From Planococcus ruber (GTDB lineage: Bacteria > Bacillota > Bacilli > Bacillales_A > Planococcaceae): a stretch of DNA of 64,000 nt. How positions within the stretch are numbered: position 1 is the stretch's first letter; every line of letters starts with the position of its first letter. This document shows positions 24,690-32,615 of the stretch, one piece after another. The position numbers were made by a program, and so were the translations under genes. The notes beneath the pieces are model-generated. The model saw nothing but the letters and a program-made list of their open reading frames with translations, searched no databases and had not been told where the DNA came from. The stretch spans positions 827,395 to 891,394 of the forward strand of contig NZ_JALHAG010000001.1 in the NCBI RefSeq assembly GCF_022819085.1, written 5' to 3'.

Positions 24690-26024
24690 TTATGATTGTT
24701 GTTTACTTTGACGATACGTGATAGTTCCTGCGCCAACTAAGATCAATGCGCTTAAAGCTACCCAAAGCATCATCGTGCTGGATTGGCTTTCACTGCCGCC
24801 AAATCCGGTAGCGGGCATTTTTTCAGGGGCTGCATTGACAAAGTTCTCAGGGAATTGATCTACAACTGCACCACTTAAGCCTTTGCCGATATCGAACATG
24901 ATGGCGTATCCAGTGCGGTAAGTCTCATAGGAAGCCGAGTAGTCGCCTGAAACATATTGCTGGAATGTATCTACTACTGATTTCTCGTGTGCCGCAACAG
25001 CAGCAATCGTTTCTTCAAGCGGCATGCGGTCTTCAGTCGCTGTGTTTAGGAAAGTACCTAATTCGTTTGCAAATGTATCTGTTAATGTCATGACGGCACC
25101 GTCTACAGCTTCCTGATCTTCAGAAGCGGAAGCAGCGGCTAAATTGCCTTGGATTGAAATGTGTTCGTTGTTCCAAAGAGCGGTGAATTGGTTGCTTGCT
25201 TCTTCCCCATAGACAGAAGCTAAAGCGCCGCGGAACTCTTCTGTATTCTGGTCCTGTGCCCAATCGGCAAAGTCAAAGTCTGCTGAACCGTTATAGCCTT
25301 TTACCATGCTCAATTGTGCGAGTGCAAAATGTTCTGCCGCAATGCGGTTCACTGTTGAACGGAAATCGCCGGCCGGTGTATTCGGGTCCGTGAACTGGTC
25401 AGGGAATTGAGTGGCAATTGCACCGCTGATGGCACTGCCAGCTCCAAAAATTTGCTTGAAGCCTTCAAGATAAGACGTATAGGCTGCTTCGTATTCGCCC
25501 GCTGCATACAAGTCGAATGTATCTTGTACGAAATCTTCATGCTGGCGCAACGCCTGTTTGGCTCCTTCTTCTGGAAGGTTGCCTTCCGTTGCTGTTGCGA
25601 GGAACGTGCCCATCTCGTCAACAAATGACTGGATCTGATCAAGGGATTCTTGCTTCATTTCTTCGTTTCCGTCTTTTACGGCCATTGCATAGTCATCTGT
25701 TCCAACATTATGCTTTGCGAAAATTTCTTCGAATGCCGCTCCGCCTTCTTCACCATAAACGGATGCGATGACCGGCTCCATATCGGCTGCGTTTTCATCC
25801 AATGCAGCCATGGCCGCTTCGGCTGCTTTATCGCCGTCGTAGATTTTCATCATCGAGTCGACAGCCAGAGCGTAGTGCTCAGACAGCAAACCATCAAGCG
25901 TCGCCCGCAATTCATCTCCTGTTGTATCCACGTGCGGGCCATCGTGTGCAAATGCCGTTGCTCCCATTCCTGGCAGCAGCAGCGCTGCCCCTAATACCGG
26001 CGCTAAAATTTTTCTCCATTTCAT
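24690..26024 (-). CDS. Cell-wall protein B with two helical His-bearing repeats and MPATG anchor
   Basis: Secreted protein of 444 aa, a paralogue of surface protein A. The signal peptide MKWRKILAPVLGAALLL ends near AFAHDGPH. Two repeats of about 175 residues share SEHYALA / AEHFALA, VIASVYGEE / ALASVYGEE, a second-helix His (KHN / NEH), the third-helix His (RQHED / AAHEK), Y-AGEYEAAY / YVSGDYSASY and TQFPDQF / DQFPENF. The fourth-helix HM of protein A is missing. MPATG (403-407) precedes a hydrophobic helix and TYRQSKQQS. ATG 26024 has GAGGAG upstream. The sortase follows; an ECF-type promoter lies upstream. Confidence 0.85.
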   Translation of the reverse strand: MKWRKILAPVLGAALLLPGMGATAFAHDGPHVDTTGDELRATLDGLLSEHYALAVDSMMKIYDGDKAAEAAMAALDENAADMEPVIASVYGEEGGAAFEEIFAKHNVGTDDYAMAVKDGNEEMKQESLDQIQSFVDEMGTFLATATEGNLPEEGAKQALRQHEDFVQDTFDLYAAGEYEAAYTSYLEGFKQIFGAGSAISGAIATQFPDQFTDPNTPAGDFRSTVNRIAAEHFALAQLSMVKGYNGSADFDFADWAQDQNTEEFRGALASVYGEEASNQFTALWNNEHISIQGNLAAASASEDQEAVDGAVMTLTDTFANELGTFLNTATEDRMPLEETIAAVAAHEKSVVDTFQQYVSGDYSASYETYRTGYAIMFDIGKGLSGAVVDQFPENFVNAAPEKMPATGFGGSESQSSTMMLWVALSALILVGAGTITYRQSKQQS

Positions 26025-26060
26025 CGTCAACACTCCTCTTTTTTCATTTCTTGCTTACCT

Positions 26061-26086
26061 AACGGAACCTGTTGGAAAATAGATCA
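26061..26086 (-). promoter_or_regulatory. ECF-sigma promoter of surface protein B and sortase
   Basis: Minus-strand TGATCT (26086-26081), 16-base spacer, CGTT (26064-26061), in the context AGTGATCTA and CCGTTAGG. Confidence 0.65.
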
Positions 26087-26111
26087 CTCTTTTTTAAAAA
26101 ACTTTTAAAAG

Positions 26112-26137
26112 TGAACTAAAAAACGAATCGATCCGTT
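26112..26137 (+). promoter_or_regulatory. ECF-sigma promoter upstream of the sigma gene (autoregulation)
   Basis: TGAACT (26112-26117), 16-base spacer, CGTT (26134-26137), in the context AGTGAACTA and CCGTTAGA. It is back-to-back with the surface protein B promoter. The leader to the sigma gene would be about 160 bases. Confidence 0.55.
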
Positions 26138-26305
26138 AGAGGAGTAAGAAAGCAAAAAGAAGTAGCTGCGAATAAAAGAATGAAAATGCATCGTTCATTT
26201 TCACTCTTCTTATCTTCGAATTCTCGATTCCTTAACTTTATTGTGTTGGCTAACGCTGAGTTATAGTAAGCTTGAGGAATGAAATCTGAATAAAGGGGAC
26301 CAGTT

Positions 26306-26878
26306 ATGGAGAAAAGTTCAGACTTTGTTCTATATGAACGTGTACGGAACAAAGACAAAGAAGCGCTTGAACAATTATACGACCGCTATGAAAAAATTCT
26401 TTTCTCGTTTCTTGTGAAAATGACCGAAGACCGGGATTTGGCAGAAGAAGCGCTGCAGGAAGTTTTTATAAAAGTCTGGCGGGGTGTTGGAGAGTACGAT
26501 GAAAGCAAAGGGAAATTCACTTCCTGGCTATTCACGATGTCACGGAATGCCGCCATCGATTTGATCCGCAAGAAGAAAAAGCCGTCAGTGGCGCTTGAAG
26601 AGGCTGGAGAATTGGTTAGTCCGGCATCGAGTGTGGAAGAAACGGCAGAATGGCAGGAAAAGAAAGAACAGATTCAATTGGCTGTAAAAGATTTATCTGC
26701 CGAGCAGCAAAAAATGGTCCAGTTGTTTTATTTTAAAGGATACACACATGAAAAAATCTCTGAGCTATGCGAGGTTCCGCTCGGGACCGTCAAAAGCAGG
26801 ATACGGCTCGCTTTGAAAAAACTGAAAGGGACTTTGCATGATATGCAGGAAAGGGGGGACTCACCATGGCGAAACTGA
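26306..26878 (+). CDS. ECF RNA polymerase sigma factor
   Basis: Sigma-70 family ECF factor of 190 aa. Region 2 spans about 10-85 (YDRYEKILFSFLVKMTEDRDLAEEALQEVF, TSWLFTMSRNAAIDLIRKKK). Region 4 spans about 125-175 (DLSAEQQKMVQLFYFKGYTHEKISELCEVPLGTVKSRI). There is no region 1.1 or 3. AAAGGGGACC precedes the ATG. It overlaps the next gene, its anti-sigma factor, by 13 bases. Three nearby promoters with the same non-sigA pattern suggest it controls itself, both surface proteins and the sortase. Confidence 0.92.
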   Translation: MEKSSDFVLYERVRNKDKEALEQLYDRYEKILFSFLVKMTEDRDLAEEALQEVFIKVWRGVGEYDESKGKFTSWLFTMSRNAAIDLIRKKKKPSVALEEAGELVSPASSVEETAEWQEKKEQIQLAVKDLSAEQQKMVQLFYFKGYTHEKISELCEVPLGTVKSRIRLALKKLKGTLHDMQERGDSPWRN

Positions 26879-27585
26879 ATTGTGACCACGTCATCGATTA
26901 TTTGAACGGAACGCTCAGTAAAGAAGAACAGCTTGAATTTGAACAGCATTTGAAAACCTGTACGGATTGTCAGGAAATCATTGAAATGACGGGCGATCTC
27001 CCTTACCTTGCAGATCCTGTCGATCCACCTGCCGGGATGAAAGCCAGAATCCTATCTACTGTCTTCGAAGAGGAAGAAGAGCAGAAGAAATCCGAAGAAG
27101 TGAAGCGGGAACCCGCTCCGCTTATCGCACAAAAAGCGGTGAAAAAGAAGAATAGATGGCCGGTGCTGATTGCGGCTGCCTTGTTCGTATCGCTGCTCGG
27201 CAATGGCTATGCCTTGCTGAAGCTGTCGGAACAGCCGGAAACCGGCGGGGAGATGGCCTTCCAATCCATCGATCTTCAGCCGAATGAAGTATTTGGCGGA
27301 ACGGCGAAAGCCGCAATCATCCGGGAAGAGGAGTCGCTTGAATTGGTCGTGCAAGCCGAACAATTGGAAGCCCTTGAAGGTGAACAAGTCTATCAGATTT
27401 GGCTCTTGAAAGAAGGCAAACCGATTCCGGCAGGAGCCTTTACTCCGAGTGCCAATGGAGAAGGAAATGCGTATTACAGTCTGGAAGACAATACCGAAGA
27501 CTGGGATACGATCGCAATTACGCTCGAACCTCAGGCTGGCAATGCCTCGCCGCAGGGAGAAATCGTCTTGAGCTCCGAGATTTAA
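26866..27585 (+). CDS. Membrane anti-sigma factor (ZAS + RskA-type sensor)
   Basis: Anti-sigma factor of 239 aa. The cytoplasmic zinc-binding anti-sigma domain (1-about 60) has the H28-x3-C32-x2-C35 motif (HLKTCTDC). One transmembrane helix lies near 98-118 (WPVLIAAALFVSLLGNGYALL). An extracellular RskA/anti-sigma-K domain (about 140-239) has LVVQAEQL, GEQVYQIWLLKEGKPIPAGAF and TIAITLEP. It would hold the ECF factor at the membrane until an outside signal triggers release, often by proteolysis. The ATG lies inside the sigma gene, with AAAGGGGGG upstream. Confidence 0.9.
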   Translation: MAKLNCDHVIDYLNGTLSKEEQLEFEQHLKTCTDCQEIIEMTGDLPYLADPVDPPAGMKARILSTVFEEEEEQKKSEEVKREPAPLIAQKAVKKKNRWPVLIAAALFVSLLGNGYALLKLSEQPETGGEMAFQSIDLQPNEVFGGTAKAAIIREEESLELVVQAEQLEALEGEQVYQIWLLKEGKPIPAGAFTPSANGEGNAYYSLEDNTEDWDTIAITLEPQAGNASPQGEIVLSSEI

Positions 27586-27599
27586 GAATAGAAGGAAGA

Positions 27600-27634
27600 A
27601 ACGGACACTCCATTCATGGGGTGTCCGTTTTTTG
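27600..27634 (+). terminator. Terminator of the sigma/anti-sigma operon
   Basis: AACGGACAC / GTGTCCGTT stem followed by T6. Confidence 0.85.
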
Positions 27635-27670
27635 GGATTTAATTCCTTGGCAGATCTACAAGACGCCCGC

Positions 27671-27695
27671 GTTTTCATTGCAGTGAAAGGGGTAT
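27671..27695 (+). promoter_or_regulatory. Candidate sigB promoter of the SDR pair
   Basis: GTTTTC (27671-27676), 13-base spacer, GGGTAT (27690-27695), 42 bases before the start codon. The -10 matches the sigB consensus exactly. Confidence 0.6.
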
Positions 27696-27737
27696 GGCAG
27701 AAGCAACAAAACATTCTCTACCCGAGGAGGGGTTCAA

Positions 27738-28637
27738 ATGGCAGACAAAAAATCCAGGCAAGGCCTCACCGTTGTCATCACCGGTGCTTCAAGCGGCTTT
27801 GGCAAAGGGATGGCGAAGCGGCTTGCAGCAGAAGGCGCGAATGTCGTCTTGGCGGCCCGGCGGACGGAGCTGATCGAGCAGCTGGCGGAAGAGTTGGGGC
27901 AGAATGCAGTTGCTGTTACGACGGATATCAGTATCGAAGGCGATATGGAACGGCTGATGGATACAGCGCTTGCGGATTTTGGAAAAGTGGATGTCTGGAT
28001 CAATAATGCAGGGCTCGGAATTATCGGTTCATTCACGGAAATTCCACTAGCGGATCAGATGCGGCTCGTCCAAGTGAATCTCATGGGAACGATGTACGGC
28101 AGCCGCTTTGCTTTAAAGCAATTTAAGCAGCAAAGCTACGGAACATTGATCAATCTCTCTTCTTTTGTCACAAGTGTTCCGCTTCCATTCGGAGCCGCCT
28201 ATACGGCGACCAAATACGGAATTTCGGGGCTCAGCAAAGGCTTATATCAGGAAATGCGGCTGGATGACTGGAAAGACATCCAAGTTTGCGTGGTCCATCC
28301 GTGGGTGACGGATACGCCTTGGACCGAACATGCCGGAAATTACAGCGGACATGCCATTGAAATTGGTCCAGCAGATGACCCGGAAGAAGTCATCGAAGAG
28401 ATTCTCGGGCTGATCGATAATCCGCAAGAAAGTCTGGAAATCGGCTTTAAAGTAAAAGGCACAGCGATCATACACAAATTGATGCCGGACACCGTAGAGA
28501 AATTGGATGGCCATTTTCTGGACCGGATGCTGAAAAGTTCGCCGCCTGCTAAGCCGACATCCGGCAGTTTATTCGAACCGAGAATGGAAGGAAGTGAAGT
28601 CTCAGGAAATATGCGTGAACGTTTCCGCAACAAATAA
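27738..28637 (+). CDS. Short-chain dehydrogenase/reductase 1
   Basis: SDR of 299 aa, longer than classical members. It has TGASSGFGKGMAKRL (cofactor, residues 14-28), WINNAGLG, LINLSSFVTSVPLPFGAAYTATKYG (Ser, Tyr, Lys of the active site) and VVHPWVTDTPWTEHAG. The final about 60 residues (SLFEPRMEGSEVSGNMRERF) form an extra tail also found in the next gene. The substrate is unknown. AGGAGGGG precedes the ATG and a sigB-like promoter lies 42 bases upstream, so it may be a general-stress oxidoreductase. Confidence 0.88.
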   Translation: MADKKSRQGLTVVITGASSGFGKGMAKRLAAEGANVVLAARRTELIEQLAEELGQNAVAVTTDISIEGDMERLMDTALADFGKVDVWINNAGLGIIGSFTEIPLADQMRLVQVNLMGTMYGSRFALKQFKQQSYGTLINLSSFVTSVPLPFGAAYTATKYGISGLSKGLYQEMRLDDWKDIQVCVVHPWVTDTPWTEHAGNYSGHAIEIGPADDPEEVIEEILGLIDNPQESLEIGFKVKGTAIIHKLMPDTVEKLDGHFLDRMLKSSPPAKPTSGSLFEPRMEGSEVSGNMRERFRNK

Positions 28638-28656
28638 GCGGCAAGGAGGAATTCGG

Positions 28657-29559
28657 ATGGCTGAAAATGAAAAAAGGCAGGGTTTGACGGTTGTCATCAC
28701 TGGTGCATCGAGTGGTTTTGGAAAAGGGGTGGCGAGGCAATTGGCAGCTGACGGAGCGAATGTGGTTCTCGCTGCCCGCCGAACAGCATTGATAGAAGAG
28801 TTGGCCAATGAACTCGGTTCGCATGCCATTGCCGTTACCACAGATGTCAGCAAGGAAAAAGATATGAAGCATCTTTTTGAGACGGCGCTATCCACTTTCG
28901 GGAAAATCGATGTCTGGATCAATAACGCAGCGGTGGGGGCGATCGGCCCTTATACGGAAGTGCCAGGGAAAGACATGGCACGCGCAGTTGAAATCAATGT
29001 CATCGGAACACTGATTGGCAGCCATTATGCACTGCGCCAGTTTAAGCTGCAAGGACATGGCACCTTGATCAATATCGGTTCGGTCGCAGGAAAAGTGCCT
29101 TTCCCGTACTATACTCCTTATAGTACGACGAAATTTGCAGTAATCGGGTTAACGGCTTCCCTTTATCAGGAAATCGAATTGGAAGGCCATCAAAATATTC
29201 ATGTCTGCATGGTCCATCCATGGGCGACCGACACGCCGTGGTTTCTGCATACGGCCAACTACACAGGGCACGAAGCGGAAATGAAGCCGATGGACGACCC
29301 GGAACCGGTCATTGAAGCCATCATCAGCCTGATCGATGACCCGCAGGAATCCATTGGAGTGGGATCGAAAGTGAAAGGAACTGCGCTGTCGCGGAGCCTC
29401 ATGCCGAAACTGACGGAAAAGATGAATTCGGTGCAAGTAAAGAAAGTGATAGAAGATGCACCGCCAGCGCCGCTAACTTCCGGAAGCCTGCATGAACCGC
29501 TCGATATCGGCACTGAGGTTTCAGGTGGAATCCGAAAACGCATGAAGTTGGAAGATTGA
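28657..29559 (+). CDS. Short-chain dehydrogenase/reductase 2
   Basis: Tandem paralogue (300 aa) of the preceding SDR, from the same operon (20-base gap, GGCAAGGAGG before ATG 28657). It conserves TGASSGFGKGVARQL, NNAAVGAIG in place of NNAG, the active-site stretch LINIGSVAGKVPFPYYTPYSTTKFA and the C-terminal GSLHEPLDIGTEVSGG tail. The NNAG to NNAA change is tolerated in some SDRs. It arose by duplication and may act on related substrates or form a heteromer with its neighbour. Confidence 0.88.
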   Translation: MAENEKRQGLTVVITGASSGFGKGVARQLAADGANVVLAARRTALIEELANELGSHAIAVTTDVSKEKDMKHLFETALSTFGKIDVWINNAAVGAIGPYTEVPGKDMARAVEINVIGTLIGSHYALRQFKLQGHGTLINIGSVAGKVPFPYYTPYSTTKFAVIGLTASLYQEIELEGHQNIHVCMVHPWATDTPWFLHTANYTGHEAEMKPMDDPEPVIEAIISLIDDPQESIGVGSKVKGTALSRSLMPKLTEKMNSVQVKKVIEDAPPAPLTSGSLHEPLDIGTEVSGGIRKRMKLED

Positions 29560-29568
29560 CCAAGAAAA

Positions 29569-29594
29569 AACGGGCCATACGGGTTCGTTTTTAT
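29569..29594 (+). terminator. Terminator of the SDR pair
   Basis: AACGGGCC / GGGTTCGTT stem with two G-T pairs, then TTTTTA. Confidence 0.6.
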
Positions 29595-29829
29595 TTTGCG
29601 GATTAAAAATAACGGCTAGTTATAAAGGCCTTAATGGTTGTTGGAGATTTTTAGTATTTTGATTCAGTCAAAAAGAGATCGACTCTCTATTTGCCGGACT
29701 AATGGAGGGAATTGGGTATACATTCGAACAGCCAGATTCAACTGCTGTTACTTTTAGCAAGAGATGGTAGTATGGACGATAGCAGGTATTTTTAAGTAAT
29801 CGGCATTGACGCAATGGGAGTGGTATAGG

Positions 29830-30630
29830 ATGAAAGAAGCGATCATCAAAAGAAATAATGTACGGATCATAGGGGAAGGAAAGCAGACACTGGTATTTGC
29901 CCACGGATTTGGATGCGATCAATATGTATGGAATCGTATTGCGCCAGCATTTGAAGGCCAATATCGAGTGGTGCTTTTCGATTATGTAGGATCAGGAAAA
30001 AGCGATAAATCGAAATACTCGACGGAACGCTACAGTACGCTGCACGGCTATAAACAAGACCTATTCGATTTATGTGACGCCTTGGATCTTCGGAATGTGG
30101 TCTTTGTCGGCCATTCTGTCAGCAGCATGATCGGCATGCTGGCATCGAACGAACGCCCGGAATTGATCAAGAAACTGATTATGATTGCACCTTCGCCTTA
30201 TTATATGAACGAGGAAGGTTATCGAGGCGGGTTTGAACCAACTGATATCGATGAATTGCTTGATATGATGGAAGTGAATTATAAGGAATGGGCGAAGTAT
30301 CTGGCGCCTGTTATCATGCAAAATAGTGATCGGCCCACTTTAACGGACGATTTCGAAAGTATTCTTTGCTCGAATGACCCTGTCATTGCGCGCCAATTTG
30401 CAGAAGTCACATTCAAGTCCGATATGCGGAAAGAGCTGGGAAAAGTGAAAGTTCCGACCTTGATCCTGCAGACCCAATTTGATGCGATTGCACCGGTTGA
30501 AGTCGGGCGCTACATGAATGCTAAAATTGAAAACAGCCGACTGGTTCTTATGGAAGCCAAGGGACATAATCCGCATTTAAGTGATGCAGAAGAGACCATC
30601 GCTCACATCCAGGCGTATTTGAAGGAATAG
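29830..30630 (+). CDS. rsbQ: RsbQ-type alpha/beta hydrolase
   Basis: Protein of 266 aa closely resembling Bacillus RsbQ. It has the oxyanion region FAHGFGCDQYVW, nucleophile elbow GHSVSSMIG (Ser near 96), an acid in QTQFDAIAP (near 219) and catalytic His in AKGHNPHLS (near 247). RsbQ is needed for energy-stress activation of sigB and is thought to hand a small hydrophobic ligand to the PAS domain of RsbP. Here the next gene, 11 bases away, encodes an RsbP-like PAS domain joined to GGDEF. ATG 29830 has GGGAG upstream. Confidence 0.88.
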   Translation: MKEAIIKRNNVRIIGEGKQTLVFAHGFGCDQYVWNRIAPAFEGQYRVVLFDYVGSGKSDKSKYSTERYSTLHGYKQDLFDLCDALDLRNVVFVGHSVSSMIGMLASNERPELIKKLIMIAPSPYYMNEEGYRGGFEPTDIDELLDMMEVNYKEWAKYLAPVIMQNSDRPTLTDDFESILCSNDPVIARQFAEVTFKSDMRKELGKVKVPTLILQTQFDAIAPVEVGRYMNAKIENSRLVLMEAKGHNPHLSDAEETIAHIQAYLKE

Positions 30631-30641
30631 GGGAGAACGAG

Positions 30642-31580
30642 ATGGAGGAACGGTTGAATCAGGCGCCATTTGCTTATCTAGTGATGGACCAAGAATGCCG
30701 GATTATCGAAGTGAACGAAGAAATGAAAAAGATAATCGGAAAAGAAGAAGTTCCGGAGCATGTCCATCAACTATTGACGGTTGCTTCGATGGTTTATTTC
30801 CAAACTTATTTTTTGCCGGCTATCACCTTGCATAAAAAAGTCACTGAAATGTCCCTCACCATCAAAAGCCAGAAAGGGCCGATTCCAGTTTTGATGAATA
30901 GCGTTGAACGAAATGGCTTTTTTGAATGTGCCTTGATTGAAATGAGTATCCGGGGTGAATACGAGAAGGAGCTGCTTTTGGCGAAGCAAAAGGCCGAAAA
31001 AATCAATCAGGAATCGGCAGAAGCCTATGCAAAGCTTCAAACTCTTCTTTCAGAAGTGGAAATGAAACAGCTGGAACTCGAAAAGCTCAATGGCGGCTTG
31101 AAGCACCTCGCCAACACGGATCCTTTGACCGGCTTGAAAAATCGGCGCTATTTGGAAAAGGAAATGGATAATTTAATTGGGCGGGCACGAGAAGGGTTGC
31201 CGCTCGCTGCATTGGTGATTGACATCGATTTTTTCAAGAACGTCAATGATACGTATGGCCATCATATCGGGGATTTGGTGCTCCGTGAACTGGCTGATAA
31301 ATTGCGGAGCGAAGCAGAAGCCTTCGGCATTGTGGCAAGACTTGGCGGAGAAGAGTTCATCATCGTATTGCCCGGATTTGACCACTTGCAGGCAAAAAGC
31401 TTAGCTGAAGAGATCCGAATGCGTGTAGAGCGGGATGAATGGGCTCATGCAGCGATCACTGTCAGTATCGGCCTTGCATCTTTTTCGGAGAAAGACAACG
31501 GCATCACATTATACAGCCGGGCAGATAAAGCCTTGTACGCTTCGAAAAAGGGCGGCCGCAATCGGGTGACGGCATTTTAA
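30642..31580 (+). CDS. RsbP-like PAS domain fused to GGDEF diguanylate cyclase
   Basis: Cytoplasmic protein of 312 aa. Residues about 1-100 form a PAS domain very like that of RsbP (MEERLNQAPFAYLVMDQEC, MVYFQTYFLPAITLHKKVTE, IPVLMNSVER). A coiled coil follows (about 105-145). The GGDEF domain (about 150-312) has DPLTGLKNRRYLEK, DIDFFKNVNDTYGHHIGD and the active-site GGEEF (RLGGEEFIIV), so it should make cyclic di-GMP. No RxxD inhibitory site is seen before GGEEF. RsbP itself carries a PP2C phosphatase at this place, so the output is swapped. It is co-transcribed with rsbQ. Confidence 0.9.
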   Translation: MEERLNQAPFAYLVMDQECRIIEVNEEMKKIIGKEEVPEHVHQLLTVASMVYFQTYFLPAITLHKKVTEMSLTIKSQKGPIPVLMNSVERNGFFECALIEMSIRGEYEKELLLAKQKAEKINQESAEAYAKLQTLLSEVEMKQLELEKLNGGLKHLANTDPLTGLKNRRYLEKEMDNLIGRAREGLPLAALVIDIDFFKNVNDTYGHHIGDLVLRELADKLRSEAEAFGIVARLGGEEFIIVLPGFDHLQAKSLAEEIRMRVERDEWAHAAITVSIGLASFSEKDNGITLYSRADKALYASKKGGRNRVTAF

Positions 31581-31716
31581 GAATAGCAGGTGCGGGTGGC
31601 TTGTTAAGCTTGCTTATAGGCGGTTTAATTTCTTTTGAATAAAAGTATGCCGTGAACCTGAAAGGCGGTTATAATGAATTCAAAACACTACTGAATTCAA
31701 ACCATGGGGGATCAGG

Positions 31717-32559
31717 ATGGATAAAGAAATTAAAATGCTCGGCAAACGGGTGGAAGAAGAACGCTATGTCATCGCTGAATTGATACAGGAAGAAGTTTCT
31801 AAAGACATCAGTTTTGAAGAAGCGAAAGAATATGCCGGTTTTATTGATGCAGTCACTGAATTCCGCGCGGGTTTTATCGGCTTGCTTGCCCAGTCATTTG
31901 AACATTTTTTGGATCCGCAAACAGCTTATGATGAAATTTCTGTCTGGGGAGAAAAAACCGGAAATTACTTTCTCGATCAAAATATGGCGCTTGATGCTGC
32001 TTTGGCAGAGACATCCCTTTACCGAAAGCATATCGGCAAAATCATTAAGACCGAAGCGATGCGCAATCAAATCAAACTCGAGCACCTTTTTGAAATCATG
32101 GAGTACTTTCATACACTTTTGGATCACGCTGCTTATTCCTATAGCTTTGCCTATATCAATTCATACCAGAAGAGCTTAAGGGAGGCTCGGGACGAATTCA
32201 TGAAATTGTCTGCCCCGGTAGTGCCTGTAAACGATCAAATCGCTATTTTGCCATTGATTGGAGAAATTGATATCGATCGGGCTCAGTACATATTGGAAAA
32301 GACCTTACTGGAAGCCAGCCGTTTAAAAATCTCAACCTTGATTATTGATTTGTCTGGGGTCGTTAAAGTCGATGCGGTAGTTGCGGAACAGATTATCCGA
32401 GTGACCCAATCATTAAGGCTGGTCGGCGTGCACAGCATGCTGACCGGCATACGTCCGGAAATGGCCCAGACAATGATCAGCCTCGGAATTGATGTCAGCC
32501 AGCTTTTGCTTGGCGGCAGCTTGAAACAAACGTTTAAAAAACTTACTGCCAATCCTTAA
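31717..32559 (+). CDS. Second RsbR-family STAS protein (first phospho-Thr lost)
   Basis: RsbR paralogue of 280 aa, the same length as the one at 17 kb. An N-terminal helical sensor region (about 1-150) is followed by a STAS domain (SAPVVPVNDQIAILPLIGEIDIDRA, LIIDLSGVVKVDAVVAEQI, GIRPEMAQTMISLGID). The second family threonine is present (T252, MAQT), but the first is replaced by A220 (VKVDAVVA instead of xxIDTMVA). It could therefore enter a stressosome with altered phospho-control. The ATG follows GGGGGATCAGG. It stands downstream of the rsbQ pair with its own leader. Confidence 0.85.
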   Translation: MDKEIKMLGKRVEEERYVIAELIQEEVSKDISFEEAKEYAGFIDAVTEFRAGFIGLLAQSFEHFLDPQTAYDEISVWGEKTGNYFLDQNMALDAALAETSLYRKHIGKIIKTEAMRNQIKLEHLFEIMEYFHTLLDHAAYSYSFAYINSYQKSLREARDEFMKLSAPVVPVNDQIAILPLIGEIDIDRAQYILEKTLLEASRLKISTLIIDLSGVVKVDAVVAEQIIRVTQSLRLVGVHSMLTGIRPEMAQTMISLGIDVSQLLLGGSLKQTFKKLTANP

Positions 32560-32560
32560 A

Positions 32561-32598
32561 AAAACTGCTGAAGCATCAAGCCGCTTCAGCAGTTTTTT
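32561..32598. terminator. Bidirectional terminator between the RsbR paralogue and dapA
   Basis: AAAACTGCTGAAGC / GCTTCAGCAGTTTT stem with T-runs on both strands. Confidence 0.85.
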
Positions 32599-32615
32599 CG
32601 TTGAATGAAATGGAT

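Noticed and set aside
27052-27714. Minus-strand frame (220 codons)
   Set aside because: Antisense to the anti-sigma gene and its terminator; Phe/Leu/Arg-rich shadow.
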